Shown: piece after piece, positions 1-11,655 of the stretch
How positions within the stretch are numbered: the first letter of the stretch is position 1
How the letters are laid out: each line of letters starts with the position of its first letter
From: Sceloporus undulatus
Lineage: Eukaryota > Chordata > Lepidosauria > Squamata > Phrynosomatidae
NCBI RefSeq assembly: GCF_019175285.1
Contig: NC_056530.1
Coordinates: 1,963,713 to 2,027,712 of the forward strand
DNA length: 64,000 nucleotides
Direction of reading: 5' to 3'
The notes under the pieces: model-generated
Seen by the model: the letters and a program-made list of their open reading frames with translations, nothing else
Told to the model about the DNA's origin: nothing
The model's database searches: none
Made by a program: the position numbers and the translations under genes

Positions 1-130
1 GGCGGCGTTCCACCGTGTGGTAAACTAGGGTTCTGGGCCCCATCAGGTTCCCATCACGCTCCGTGCGCGCCCGCGCTCGTGCTCTTTAGAACACATCAGG
101 GGACGTTTTTGCCCCCATGCGATAACCTTC
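1..130. repeat. CpG-rich element fragment cut by the window edge
   Basis: This is a short, very CpG-rich stretch with gcgcgcccgcgctcg in its middle, falling abruptly to AT-rich DNA after about position 130. It contains a ttccaccgtgtgg motif resembling ttccacacggctg in the CpG-rich element at 10.9-11.3 kb, so I read it as the end of the same or a related DNA-transposon-like family. It could instead be the edge of a CpG island lying outside the window. Confidence 0.3.
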
Positions 131-1290
131 CTTGTCTAACTATGCTTCTCTAAGAACTGAGACTGACTCAAAAAACACAAGTAGCTTGCAGTTTAAACAA
201 AAGTTTACTAATGGCTTGCATCTACATATGCATAGAGGCTATATCCTAACCTAGCTAATGAATAGTTGAGGTAAAGAAGAAATCTTTATCTCACCATCTT
301 TCCAAAGAAAGTTGAGAGAGGAGGAAGATGAGGAACCCAACTGGGCAGAAGAAAATCTCTGTGTGAGAGAGAACTTCCCAAAGCAAGGAGTGACCTGAAT
401 AACATGGTTTGTTTAATAATTTGCAGAGTTATTGCCCTGTGATTCGGTAGGAGCAAATGAGATGTTTGAATGGGGGAGACAGCAGGATCTGCATGCAGGA
501 AAATCTATCTAAGGAGGGAAAGAGAAAATGCTATCTATGTATCTATCTATCTATAAACACTTGTTATGCGGTTATGGGATAAAGAATGCTTGCTGAAATT
601 CTCTATTCTACACAACCATGAAAGGGAAGAGAGATTTCTCCAGCTTTCAGTCTGGCAACCCTAACTATCCATAGTTTTGATCTGCTCCTCCTCCTCCTCC
701 TGGAAAATAGATAAGTCACTGCCTGACGTACCCTGCTCCTAGCCATCTGGTGACAGACACCAGCAAAAACTGGTCTGAGATTGTTTTATAAAATTTTGCC
801 TGTTACACACCAAGCTTTAGACCCCAGTGGATAAGGCCTTTGCCCTTGTTGCTATAGGGACAGACAGCAGCTGCAGAAGAGGAGATTGCAAGATGGCATC
901 GGCAGCCTGTGCTCAACAGACAGCTCAGATGGCACAGTACCGCCCCAAAATGGGCAGGTTTCCTCTTGCTAAACCCACAGGTTGCAAGCCTTGCAAGCCA
1001 CATGGCAAACCTGACATGTAATTTATGGTGGGTCTGTGCCACATTGGGCACTGTGTGTATGGTCTGTCTCCATGGGCAGAGATTATGTGGATGAACACTG
1101 GGGAGGACAGCAGATTGTCTACGTCTGGGTTACGGGTTACATGACATCAAAGTATAGATGATGTAAAGCTGGCCTGGACAACCTGTAGCCTTCTATGCAT
1201 TGCTCAATATATCTTCTTTTTGCTGAGGCTTTGACTGATGGGAATTAAAATCCAACATCGTCACAGAAATGCAAAACATATTATGAAGAG
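131..1290. other. No gene seen; unique or decayed sequence
   Basis: I see no coding exon here. There is a short tetranucleotide tract (tatc/tcta) at about 528-553. A degenerate copy of the common 'aacctgtagcc...gatgggaattaaaatccaac' interspersed element lies at about 1160-1265. Confidence 0.4.
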
Positions 1291-1359
1291 AAAACCAAAG
1301 ACTGGCATGAGAGGCAGGCTGTGTTGGAGGGTATGACTCTGAAACTGGAACTGTTTTAT

Positions 1360-1550
1360 GTCTACAAACTACAGGAAAAGATATTCCATCTAAACATTAG
1401 GAAGGACCAATAAGAACTGTTCAACAGTGGAATACGCTGCCTTGGAGTGTGGTGAAGTCTCCTTCTTTGGAGGTTTCTAAACAGAAGCTGGATAGTCATC
1501 TGTCAGGGGTGCTTTGATTGTGAGTTCCTGCATGGCAGAATGGGGTTTAG
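1360..1550 (+). mobile_element. CR1 LINE 3' end, 5'-truncated
   Basis: The sequence matches the C-terminal coding end of the CR1 copies at 31.1-31.8 and 53.8-54.6 kb (caggaaaagatattccatct, aacattaggaag, caacagtggaata, tccttctttggaggt) and ends with gcatggcagaatggggttt. It is heavily mutated and runs directly into a Bov-B fragment. Confidence 0.8.
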
Positions 1551-2060
1551 GATATGGGTAGGGTGAACAGCCAAGAAGACAAATGGGTTCTTGAACAGAT
1601 CAGACTGGGGCTCTCCTTGGAAGCAAAGATGATCAAGTTGAGACTATTGTACTTTGACCACATCATGAGAAGGCATAGGTCACTAGAAAGAACAATAATG
1701 CTAGGAAAGGTAGAGAAGGTAGAAGAAAGAGAGGAAGACCGCAAACCAGATGGATAGACACGATCAGGGGCAGGGATGTAGCCGGGGGGGGATCTGGGGG
1801 TCCGGACCCCCCTTCCATTAGAAAAATAAATGGTGTGTGCTGCTGCGCCGCCGCACTCAAGCACCGTTATAATGGTGGCACTTAGTCTGGACCCCTCCCC
1901 CTTCCTAAAATCCTAGCTACGTCCCTGTCAGGGGAGTTATGGGCAAAGGCTTGCAAGATCTGGGCAAGACAGTGGACGATAGGGATTCTTGGAGATGTCT
2001 CATCCACAGGGTCGCCATGAGTCAGAACTGACTCGAGGGCAGTTAAAAACAACGAAACAT
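1551..2060 (+). mobile_element. Bov-B (RTE) LINE 3' end, interrupted by a MITE
   Basis: One frame reads like the C-terminal tail of the Bov-B reverse transcriptase (KLRLLYFDHIMRR then LERTIMLGKVE). The 3' end carries gggtcgccatgagtcagaa and an A-rich acaacgaaac tail, a Bov-B hallmark. A 157 bp MITE at 1771-1927 splits it. The copy is 5'-truncated, as expected for target-primed insertion. Confidence 0.85.
1771..1927. mobile_element. Short inverted-repeat DNA element (cagggaygta termini) inside Bov-B
   Basis: The element starts cagggatgtagcc and ends ctacgtccctg, inverted copies of one another, with G-rich and C-rich runs just inside. It is flanked by a perfect 7 bp direct repeat tcagggg (1764-1770 and 1928-1934). 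The same family recurs at 10371-10533. It is non-autonomous; the superfamily is uncertain because hAT elements normally make 8 bp duplications. Confidence 0.85.
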
Positions 2061-2139
2061 GTAACAGCTAAGGTAACAAGAAATGGGCAAGCAAGAATGG
2101 AACATAATGAAGTAGGAAACATAATGAAGTAGGCTGCGT

Positions 2140-4440
2140 TTTTATGCTTTAAACACACACAAACGTAAGGAGTACTTAAACAATATTGTGTTCTCCTGGC
2201 ACATGAAGTCCGACAATTAGTAACTTGAGTCCTACTCTTTCACAAAATCCAGCAAGATATATAATTAGTTTCATGCCTCAATATAATTTTCAGTCATTTC
2301 CCTTATTTTAACCGTAGCCAATTTCTCTTTAACTAATCAGAAACAGATGGAACAGCTCCTGATTTTCTAATTGTTAAGCATTTTGGCATCAGTCAACACA
2401 TTTGCACTATTTATTCTATGCACCGTTAGGCTCAAAGTACATGTGACGCTAATTGTACGTCTGTAGCCAAAACGTTTTTCTCGTATGTACTGATACATAT
2501 GTCTATCAACCCTTATAGGACAGATAATAAAATTACTATTAGAATACAACACAATGATTAGGATGCAAAGAAAGCATTCAAGTGCAGCCTAAGCACAAAA
2601 TAAAATCAGGCTTTTAAGAAGGGGCAGCAATTTTCTTGGGAAAGGTAGGAATAAGACGCATCAACCTCTCCAAGGGATTTTTGGAGCATTGCCTCCTTCC
2701 TCCCCCACAAAAAATTAGCAAGCTTTTGCCCATAAATACTGCCTGGGAGCATGGAGCAATTTCACCATATTTTCAAGGGCCCCTTGGCATTTTAAGTAAC
2801 TTTTCCCAAGAATGGAATATCAATGGTATCTTATAAAAGGAGAATGGATACAGAGAGAAGGCGTTGCAATTGATAGGGATGCAGCAGCAAACACAGACTT
2901 ATTTTATGTAGACACATGTGTTACTTTGGTCAGACTATGAAACAAGTGAGATCAAGCCTCATTTCAATGCAGTGAAACTTCTGCTTTCCTTTGGTCTTCC
3001 TTGGGGGGAAATACAAGCATAGATTGCTGGAGCACACTCTTTATGGCCTTCTGACCTTTTGTAATGCTTTTGCAAAGAGGTCACCCCCATAAGAACAGCT
3101 ACTATCTTTCACTAGCAGAATTCCCAGTTGTCTACCTTCTTGGCTGTTCTTGTGAAATGCAGGTGGACAATGATAACTGTTTTCCCTGCTGGCTCTTAGA
3201 TCTGGGGATCCTAGGGCAAAAGGAAGCCTGCTTAAATGGTCTTAAAAGGTGCTACAAGATCCCTTTGCAAACTGATTTTCCAGACAATCATGGCTGTATC
3301 TTTTAATTCTTCCTCATCAGTTTTTTTTAGTATACACAATTATTTATTTATTGCATGTGGAAAAGATTAATTTGTTCTTTGGAATCCCCTTTCTAATTAA
3401 AATGCATTGATGGGGATTATTTTTGTCATTATCTATTAAAACTTTTTTCCACAAAACCTTTTTTTACAGTGATTGGTGCCCAAAAAATCATCTGCTCCCT
3501 CAGTTTTTGTGCCTGCCCTCACCACTGAAAATGATCTTGCTATGTCCCTGACTAGGAGATGTAGGTAAAAGCACATATGATGGAAAATATAGTGATCAAG
3601 AAATAAATAAGCCCAGATTTACTGAGGAACGCAAAGCCAAGACTACTGCTTGAAGCAGCTTTCAATCAAGAGGGAGAAAGTAGTTGGATTTTTAAGGTAA
3701 AGAAATCCAAAGTGTAAAATTCTTCTATGTGTGTCCATGGCAAGAGTTTTTTGTACAGCCAATAGTACAGCTAAAGTCTGCCAAGTGTGTCTGACAAGGC
3801 TCAGAGAGATGACATGACTATTCTGAGCATAGAATGCGCATATACATAAGCATATACATATATATGGGTGGATGACAAATATACCTGCATTTCTTTAAAG
3901 CAAAGTACTTGCATTCATTTTATACCATGCAGACCTCTGAAAGACTATAGTTTCAGAGTTTATTTGATCCCGCAAAACCACTACGTTGGTACAATTTGTA
4001 GCACAGAAGATCTGTTGATGCTAAAAAAATAATGCTATAGTTCTTCTTCCTTTATATCATTTTTGTTTTATATCATTTTTATTTGCAGTAGATGAAGCCA
4101 TCTGTGTCTATTTTACCATTTTCCTTAACTAGGTACCCTTGAGATTTGGTGCATTGTTTTTATGTGCATTTAAAAGATTCATAATCTGTTTTCATTTTCT
4201 GTTCAAACTATATATTTATAAGATTTTTTTTATAAAGGTAATAAATGCAGGAATTAATGTAGCAATACAACGCTTATTGAAATCCAGATTGTTTAATATT
4301 TGTAGTATCTGTAATAACAACGCTATTACTTTTCACAAGGCTGAACATGCCCAACCAATTAGCTTATACTTTGTAAACTGTTTAATACATTAGAAAGTGG
4401 TATAGAAATGTACTTGCTAACTCCCTCAACTTTCTTGATA
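2140..4440. other. Intergenic, no gene or clear repeat recognised
   Basis: This is AT-rich DNA with no plausible coding exon on either strand. A 16 bp direct repeat (aacataatgaagtagg) lies just before it at about 2101-2132. The largest open frames are short and have no recognisable composition or splice sites. Confidence 0.4.
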
Positions 4441-5600
4441 TGTTTTGTCCTCCTTACTTATCATCCTTGTTGCCATTTTCTAAACTCGTTCCAATTTATT
4501 TACATGCTTTTTAAAATGAAGTGACCACAACTGAGCACAGTCCTCCAGAGGCCTAACCAGCATGGAATATAGTGGGACTATTGGAACTATTACTTCCCTT
4601 GACTTGGGAACTATATAGCTGTATTAATGCAGGCTAAAATATGATTTGCATTCTTTGCAGCACTGTTGGGTCATGTTCAACTTAAAATCAACAATAATCC
4701 CAAGGTCCATGTTACATGTACTGCTAAGCCAAATGTCCTCCATCCTCTGTGCATTTAGTTTTGTATCATCCGTAAACTTGATAAAGATTCCCTTTAATCC
4801 CATCATTAAAATCACTGATGAAAATGTTGAAGAGTGACCACCCCAGCACAGAATCCCATGGCACTCCTCTTGAGACTTCCTTTCAGTTTGAAGCGCAGCC
4901 ATTGATGATGACTCCCCAAACATAATTTTTCCAACTAATTATGAATCCATCTGATGATGTTTCCATCTGTTCCACATTTAATCAGTTTACTAATCAAAAC
5001 ATCATGGGAGACTTTATTAAAACCCTTTGCTGAAATCCAGATAAACGGCATCGATAGCATTCCTTGTTGTTGCTGTGTGCCTTCAAGTGTTCTTGACTTA
5101 TGGTGACCCCAAGGCAACCCTATCATAGGGTTTTCTTGGCAAGTTTCTTCAGAGAGGGTTTGCCAGTCTCTCTCTGGGGCTGAGAGAGTGTGACTTGGCC
5201 AACATCCCCTAGTGAGGTTCATGGCTGAGCCAGCATTCGAACCCAGGTCTCCATCATCCCAGTTCAAACCACTATGCCACACTGCTCTCCTACCATCTAT
5301 GACATTCCTACCATCTACTAAATTGTTGATCAGATAAAAAAAGATATAAATTAGTTTGGAAGGATTTGTTCTTGACAAGAACTAACAAGATGCAAACAAA
5401 TTATTTTGCAATCAGTTCTAATATTTTTCGAGATACAGTAGTTAGCAGTGCACCAGACCTTCTTTTCTGTCCCTTTTCAAGAGAAGGACAGTGTTTGTCC
5501 TTCTCCAGTCATTTGGTGTGTCATCTGTTCTCCAAGATTTCTCAAAAATGATGGCAGGTTTTCTTCAAAGCTCCTTCAGTACTCTAGGATGCAGTTCATC
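4441..5600 (-). mobile_element. CR1 LINE, 3' half with reverse-transcriptase remnants
   Basis: Read on the minus strand it contains KFTDDTKLNAQRM and GIIVDFKLNMTQQC, corresponding to the F-A-D-D-T-K-L catalytic region and the downstream [13 protein letters not shown] block of CR1 ORF2. Upstream parts (ctctaggatgcagttcatctgg and flanking) continue to about 5600. It is decayed and split by a SINE at 5066-5283. Confidence 0.8.
5066..5283 (-). mobile_element. tRNA-headed SINE with Bov-B-like tail, inserted in CR1
   Basis: The reverse complement begins with a tRNA-like head (caatgtg-type start, box-B-like ggttcgaa region) followed by the conserved body (cacactctctcagcc, cttgccaagaaaaccc) and a tail of the gtcaccataagt / gacttgaaggcacacaacaac type. 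CR1 sequence resumes on both sides, so the SINE is the younger insertion. Confidence 0.85.
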
Positions 5601-5604
5601 TGGC

Positions 5605-6496
5605 CATTATTATTGTTATTTATTATTTATGGTATTTATACCCCACCCTTCAGCCCTAAAGGCTCTCAGAGTGGCCGTGCAGACATGAACTCATTTAATT
5701 ATCACCATTTGGTTTTTCCTTTTAAGAACAGACTAAATACATACTCGGTTGAGAAAAGGAAAAAGTTACAAGAATGTTAAGCGAGATAAAATCGAGAAAG
5801 GAAAAGCTACACCATCTTCAATCAATAGTGGTAAAGAATGAAAGCTACATAATCTCTGCGTGTTTCATTGTGTTGTTTTGTTGTCAAGTAATACATTTGT
5901 GTTATCTACCCACACACATTCATTCTGTGGCTACTGAGGACTCTCACTTTTCACTGAGCTGTCTTGCCTTTTGTTTCTTTAAAACAGGTGAGAATCATTG
6001 TCTCTCCAGATGTCACTGGACTGCAACTCCCAGCATTCTTCATCCTCAGCTGTGCTGACCAGGGATGCCAATACACTGCAATACAGTAAGATTAGGAAGA
6101 TGATGATGCCCATTTCTGCTTTAGGGTTTAGGGAAACGTGGGGTGTGTGTTGTGTGTGAGAAAAATCAAAGGTGCTCTTGTTTTTAATTCACAGATTTCT
6201 AGCCAACTCATACATTGAAATGAAGCTTCTTGCTTTCCTGAAACTGCAAGTCCTGCATTACATCTTTAAAATAAATTATGGCATCAACATTGTACACTAT
6301 TAGCCCATTTCCATGGATGTATGGTGTATAATCTAGAGAAGTTCTGGTATATACATACACACAGTACACATGATCAGAGGATGGTTGACAGTGAAGTCCA
6401 AGTGAATTTAAAGCTGGAAGTACTGCATTCACCCTGTAAATGTACTTTTAGAGGAAATTTACTCTGACCTCCCTGACATCATGCACCAGCCATGTG

Positions 6497-6540
<44 letters not shown>

Positions 6541-7110
6541 CATTTCATGCATCTAGGAAAGCAGGAATACAGTCCATGCTATAGAGTTAAGGATCCCACT
6601 GGATGTTTCCTTGTTTTACCTGCAACTGAACTAACACAACATGAACCCTTTTGGAAACTGCTGCTTTCCTGGATGGCAGGATGAGTCAGGAGCAGCTGCA
6701 AGAAGGTCAGCTCTCCTGTAAGAAAAAGGAGCACTAGAGACCAATGGTGTTTTTGTAACATCTGTTTACTTGAAGTTTGCAAAATAATTGTGGTTGCACA
6801 GGCAGTAGCAGCCCTTGAAGTATCATTAGCTCCTATAATTCCAACAGATTTTTCTTCCCTTCACTGACTACTTTCTTTCCACCTTATACACAGCTTTTCT
6901 TATACACAGAACAGCTAGTCTTTCTCTCATTCCTGTCTGAAAGGTACGTCTGGTACCAAACAAGTACTCACCAGACTTCAAAAGCTATTGAGTAAACATC
7001 TTCTTAGGCATCAGTGTCAATTTGTATAGCTATATACAGTAAAAGACTGGATAAAATCCATCTCTGCCCCCACTTGATAACCTGAAACATATTTTCATCA
7101 TGCAAACACT
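5605..7110. other. Intergenic; L2-like tail, microsatellite, no gene
   Basis: At about 5605-5690 the sequence looks like an L2-type LINE 3' end on the reverse strand (tttataccccacccttcagc). A pure (GA)n tract of about 40 bp lies at 6498-6537. A piece of an interspersed element with gactgcaactcccagcattc lies at about 6000-6065. No coding exon is recognisable. Confidence 0.5.
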
Positions 7111-7119
7111 AGCTTTCTT

Positions 7120-7345
7120 ATGCTGTTGTTGTTGTGTGCCTCCAAGTCATTTATGGCAACCCTAAGGCAAACCTGCCATGGGGTTTTCTCGGCAAGTTTC
7201 TTCAGAAGGAGTTTGCCATTTTCATCCTCTGAGGTTCAGAGAGTGTGACTTACCCAAGAGGGGAATTGAAGTAGGTTTTTATGCTCAAGAGGGGAACCCT
7301 TATCTCCATAGTTGTAGTCCAATACTTAAACCACTATACACCACA
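7120..7345 (-). mobile_element. tRNA-headed SINE, Bov-B-like tail
   Basis: It starts with ttgttgttgtgtgcc (reverse of the acaacaacaa tail) and shows the family body ggggttttctcggcaagttt and gagagtgtgactt, then ends in ccacactggc, the reverse of the usual gccagtgtgg start. The head is diverged. Confidence 0.8.
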
Positions 7346-8079
7346 CTGGCTTATAGCAACTGGGAAGTGTTAACTTTGGTAGAGTTTGGACTTAATAGTC
7401 GTAGTAGGCACTTCTTTACATAGCAACTAATGCAATTACTTCATTGGCTTCAAAATGTGGCAAGGCAGCACCTTCTGTGTTTGGGAACCCTACACAGCTA
7501 CTCCAAAAATCTACCGTACCCTGAAAACACAACTGAGAAAAGGGAGCTACAGGTCTTCCAACGCTTCACAGAAGAAAACCAGAACACACAAACTGATTAT
7601 CTTTATAGAAATTGGAGGTGAGCAGTTTGTGGCCCTTCTGATGATACTAGATATTAGACTGCAACTGCCATCAGCTCAAGCCTGCACAACTAATGCCAAA
7701 AGATGCTGGGAAATGTGATCCAACAATATTGGATGGATCACAAGTTTTCTTGCCCTGATTTAAAGTTGGTAACAACTGTTTATTCCAACACCATAGTTAT
7801 GTGCACTGGGTCATGACCTGAAGATTGTCTTCACATTTTAATTATTTCATTAAATTGCCTTAAAGTCTATTCTTGGAGCCTGGGGGCCAGTACAGTTTTT
7901 GCCATGGGTCTCCATCCTGTACCTCCAAGCTAAGAAAGTAACTGAGAGCAAGAGCCCAGCATCTCATTTCCATCCCATATCCTTTGGCATTTCACAGAAA
8001 CAGAACAAGGCATGTGTGGCCAAGCAACAGCAGAGTGTGGTCAAGGTGGCACAAATTATTAATGAGGTTGAACAGACAA

Positions 8080-8215
8080 CTGTAGTTCCCAAACTTTGGT
8101 CTTTCGGGTGTTTTGGACGTCAGTTTCCAGAAGCCCCAGCCAGTTTGGCCAGCAGTCACAAATTCTGGAAGCTGAAGTCCAAAATATCTGGAGGACCAAA
8201 GTTTGGGAACGACTG
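8080..8215. mobile_element. hAT (Charlie-like) palindromic MITE
   Basis: The ends ctgtagttcccaaacttt and aaagtttgggaacgactg are inverted copies of the hAT-Charlie-type terminus cagtggttcccaaac. The element is nearly self-complementary. Flanking octamers acagacaa and acatacac match at 6 of 8 positions, compatible with a decayed 8 bp hAT duplication. Confidence 0.8.
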
Positions 8216-8280
8216 ACATACACCCTAGGAGAGACTTCAACAGTTTGCTTTTGCCTTGACTTACTGGGAAAGGCAAGATT

Positions 8281-8563
8281 ATCGTATTTACTTAACTATA
8301 AGTTGACCTCGTATATAAGTCGAGGTCAACGTTTGGGACCCAAAGAGTGGATTTTTATATGACCCATGGGTAAGTTGAAAGTCAGCTGGGGAGAGGCTTA
8401 GGGGGCGATGGATTGAGCTTCCCAGCCTCTTCCTAGATGGACAATCTCCAGAGGCGGTCTGGCTGGGAAGAGACATGGGACAATGTACTGTATTGACCCA
8501 TGTATGTTGACTTAGGTTTTTGGGGTCAGTTTTTATACCTAAATTTCTCTACTTATACACAGT
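8281..8563. mobile_element. MITE of the 'cgtatttacttaactataagt' type
   Basis: The left end reads cgtatttacttaactataag and the right end ctctacttatacacagta, forming diverged inverted repeats around a unique core. A second relative lies at 15640-15960. Superfamily not assigned; Tc1/mariner-like is possible. Confidence 0.5.
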
Positions 8564-8579
8564 ATTCCTTCTCCTGTTC

Positions 8580-9760
8580 TTTTCTTCTCCCTGCTGAGTT
8601 TGCACTTTGAACTTAGTTTGCAACAATTGAGGTAAGCCAAGAACAAAGGGGGAAAGTGGGAGGAGAAAGAAACTGGGACATTTTAATAGCAGATGAGAAA
8701 GCAAAACAGCAGAGGAATAACTGGAATTGTCCCTGCCAAATCTGGACAGTTTGAGGGTATGATACAGTGAAATATTAGCAGGATTGACCCCATCACTATG
8801 TGTGTTAATCATAAATCAAAGGAGTAAGATCGGTAGCTGATTCCCACCAACGCAGATCAATATTGCAAATGATCTTCCTTCCAAAGAGCATATTGCTTAA
8901 GTGGTATTCCATGCAAGGTTTCCTTCCCTTGGGATCAGTTGGCTTCTGTCGTAAATACACGTTTAACCACCTCTTTGCTATGAGGTATTAATAATATAAA
9001 GGGTTTTTTTTTTAGCCTGTTATGTCCGATCTTAACTTTTCTGAATCCCAAAGATTAATTAGAGACTGGGGAATAATTAGCGTTTCTACCTGAACCCTTC
9101 GGTCTGTTCTAGTTTGGTTTCAAAGAATCAAAGAAAAATGCCTCCCTGCAACATTTTTCTCTCTCTGTCTCTGTGCCTGTTTAATATTTGATGGCGCTCT
9201 TGCATTGCACTGTGATGCTGTGGGCTGTCAAAAAATCACAACACTTCCGTTCTAGATCCAAGGTGAGAGAGCTGCTTCTGACACTTTTGAAATCTAATTA
9301 GTGCATTTCATGTCAGCGATGATGATGAAATTCTGGGGGGGAGACCCCCCACAACGGCAGCTGTTTGGTTAATAGCAACAGCCTGATGTACAAGGAGCAG
9401 GCTGGTTATTTTGGGATTCAGAACAGTTGTTTTCGATGCTTGGTCTAGAAATTTCATGGAAATTTGCGGAAACGATGCTGGCAAAACAGTGAACAATCCG
9501 AAAAGAGCAAGAGACTGAGCCAGCCTCTCCACACGATCGACATCTTGGATATAAATGTTAAGTAAATGTAGAGAGTTATATAACCACACCATATACAGCA
9601 GATTTGGGTCCTCTGTGTTCTCTGTATTTGGGAAGGATCTATGATTATATAAGTCTGCTTCTTCAGGGACTGGCTGACGCATCCCAGAACAGCTGCCCTA
9701 AAAGCTGTGTGGTTTCTTCCAGCCATTGCTAAGACAAAAAGAAGAAGCAAATGTGGGATG
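8580..9760. other. Gene-free stretch; possible conserved regulatory DNA at 8860-9330
   Basis: No coding exon or recognised repeat. The part at about 8860-9330 is unique, compositionally even and contains several homeodomain-type cores (attaatta, taattagc, ctaattag). Such sequence often proves to be conserved non-coding DNA, but conservation cannot be seen from one genome. Confidence 0.25.
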
Positions 9761-9762
9761 AG

Positions 9763-9990
9763 AGCCAGCGTGGTGTAAGGATTTGAGTGTTGGACTACCA
9801 TTTTGGAGAGCAGGGTTCGACTCCTTGTTCAGCCATTGAAACCCACTGGGTGGTCTTGAGCAAGTCACACTCTCTCAGCCACAAAGGAAGGTAAAGACAA
9901 CCCCCTCTGACCAAATCTTGCCAAGAAAATCCTGTGATAGTGTCGCCATAAGTCTGAAATGACTTGAAGCCGCACAATGGTAACACAATT
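9763..9990 (+). mobile_element. tRNA-headed SINE, Bov-B-like tail
   Basis: The start agccagcgtggtgtaagg is followed by a box-B-like ggttcgactcc, the body cacactctctcagcc and cttgccaagaaaatcc, and the tail gtcgccataagtctgaaatg with gacttgaagccgcaca. It is one of the more complete copies in the window. Confidence 0.85.
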
Positions 9991-10029
9991 CTGTTGGTGA
10001 CTTAGAATTTGATTTGGCTCTTAGATTTA

Positions 10030-10620
10030 GAATTAGATCTTAGATTTGGAAGGGACCACAAGGGTCATTCTGGTCAATCCCCTGCCAAGCAGGAAAACAC
10101 AATTAAGTTCAAACACTGTTGAAAGATGTCCATCCAATCTCTGCTTAAAGACTTCCATAGATGAAGAGTCCGCCACTCTGTGAGGCAGTCCATTCCAGTG
10201 TCAAATCGCTCTTTCTAATATTTAGGCTGAATCTCTTTTCTTGTAATTTCAATCCATTGGTTTATGTTGTAGTCTCTGGAGCAGCAGAAAACAAGCTTGC
10301 TCCATCTTCTCTCTGACATCCCTTCTGATATTTAAAGATGGCTATCATGGCATGTCTCCCCTTCTCCAAGCAGGGACGTACAGTAGTCAAGATTTTAGGA
10401 AGGGGGGGTCCAGACTAAGTGCCACCATTATAATGGGGTTTGGGCATGGCGATGCAGCAGCACGCACCATTCATTTTTCTAATGGAAGGGGGGCGGTCCG
10501 GACCCCAAGAACCCCCCCTTGGCTATGTCCCTGCTCCAAGTTAAACATGCTGAGCTCCCTAAATCATTCCTCATAATGCTTGGTTTCCAGATCTTTGATC
10601 ATCTTGGTCATCCTTTTTAC
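10030..10620 (-). mobile_element. CR1/L3-type LINE 3' end, interrupted by a MITE
   Basis: On the reverse strand it follows the CR1 3' coding end (ggagcagcagaaaacaagct at about 10279, ccatccaatctctgcttaaa near 10130). A 163 bp MITE at 10371-10533 interrupts it; LINE sequence resumes with agttaaacatgctgagctcc. The divergence suggests an old CR1 or L3 subfamily. Confidence 0.7.
10371..10533. mobile_element. Second copy of the cagggaygta MITE, inside a LINE
   Basis: It runs from cagggacgtacag to ggctatgtccctg and is inverted relative to the copy at 1771-1927. A perfect 7 bp direct repeat ctccaag flanks it (10364-10370 and 10534-10540), so insertion boundaries are exact. Confidence 0.85.
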
Positions 10621-10792
10621 GCTTCCATAGTTTTCTCTATGGAAGTGAATGTCCTATTCTATAGATTGGAGCCGTGACAGCTAAAGTGGTGTCAAACTAG
10701 ATTAATTTTGCAGTGCAGCAGCAGCCCTAGATAGAAAAAAAAGCCAAGATTAGTTAGGGAGGATCAAAGTAAACAGGTTTATTTTCAGTTTG

Positions 10793-10890
10793 TTGTTGTG
10801 TGCCTTCACTTCCAACTGATGGGGTTTTCTTGGCAAGATTTCTCCAGATGAGGTTTGCCATTGCCTTCCTCTGAGGCTGAAAAAATGTGA
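10793..10890 (-). mobile_element. SINE fragment
   Basis: It starts with ttgttgttgtgtgccttcac and has the family body ggggttttcttggcaagatt and cttcctctgaggctga. The tRNA head is missing; a CpG-rich element follows immediately. Confidence 0.7.
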
Positions 10891-10899
10891 CTTTATTTA

Positions 10900-11275
10900 G
10901 GCCCATTACAAACGGGCACCCTAGCACAGACTCAGTCCATACTAGGGTTAGAAAGTGGCATCTCTTCCAGACGCCCCTAACCCTAGTATGTACTGAGTCC
11001 GTACGAAATGGCGGTGGCCATTCCACACGGCTGCCGCCAGCTTGATGAAGCAGACATGCTGCGTCCACACGTCGCGCCCCGGAAATGATGCCGCGAGTGT
11101 GTGCTTCGGCACTTGCTGCGTCTCTTCCGGGGCGCAGGTAGGAGCGCGATTTTCGCGCTCCTTCTTTGCAGTGTCCGGGAACTGCGCCGTTTGGCTGCTG
11201 CGGTTCCTGGACGCTACAACCGGCGGCAGCAGCTGACTGCCACTTTTCGGTGGTCTGTAACCTGCCTTAATGTCA
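10900..11275. mobile_element. CpG-rich DNA transposon-like element
   Basis: The left end ggcccattacaaacggg and right end ggtctgtaacctgcc are imperfect inverted repeats and resemble the ggcctgttacagac termini of the fold-back elements at 34-64 kb. Inside, GC content and CpG density rise sharply (acgtcgcgccccgg, gcgcgattttcgcgc) and then drop at the edges. This abrupt shape argues for an inserted element, not a promoter island, although a small CpG island cannot be excluded. Confidence 0.5.
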
Positions 11276-11469
11276 CAATTTAAAACTGAATATACTTGTT
11301 GCCTCACAGGTAGTGCATATGGGGGTCATTCCAGAGGCAGAAGCATCATAGTTGACAACACTCGTCTTCACAATGTCAACCGATGGCATTCCACAGCTTG
11401 CAGAACAACCAATGAGCTGTTACCGTAGTTAAGTACACTGTTAAATTTGCTTCAGTACACATTGTGTCA

Positions 11470-11655
11470 CAGGGGTTTGAGTGTTGGACTATGACTCTGG
11501 AGACCAGGTTTCGATTCCCAGCTCAACAACGAAACCCTTTAGGTGAACTTAGGCAAGTCACACTCTCTCAGCCTGAGAGGATGGCAATGGCAAACCTCTT
11601 CTGGACAAATCTTCTCAAGAAAACCCCATTATAGATTCGCCTTCAGGTTTCCACC
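11470..11655 (+). mobile_element. tRNA-headed SINE
   Basis: It contains tttgagtgttggactatgac, tctggagaccaggtttcg, the cacactctctcagcctgaga body and a truncated tail at about 11650. Confidence 0.8.

Noticed and set aside
11042-11283. CpG-island promoter at 11 kb
   Set aside because: The abrupt borders, inverted termini and similarity to the window-start fragment fit an inserted CpG-rich element better; no gene starts nearby.
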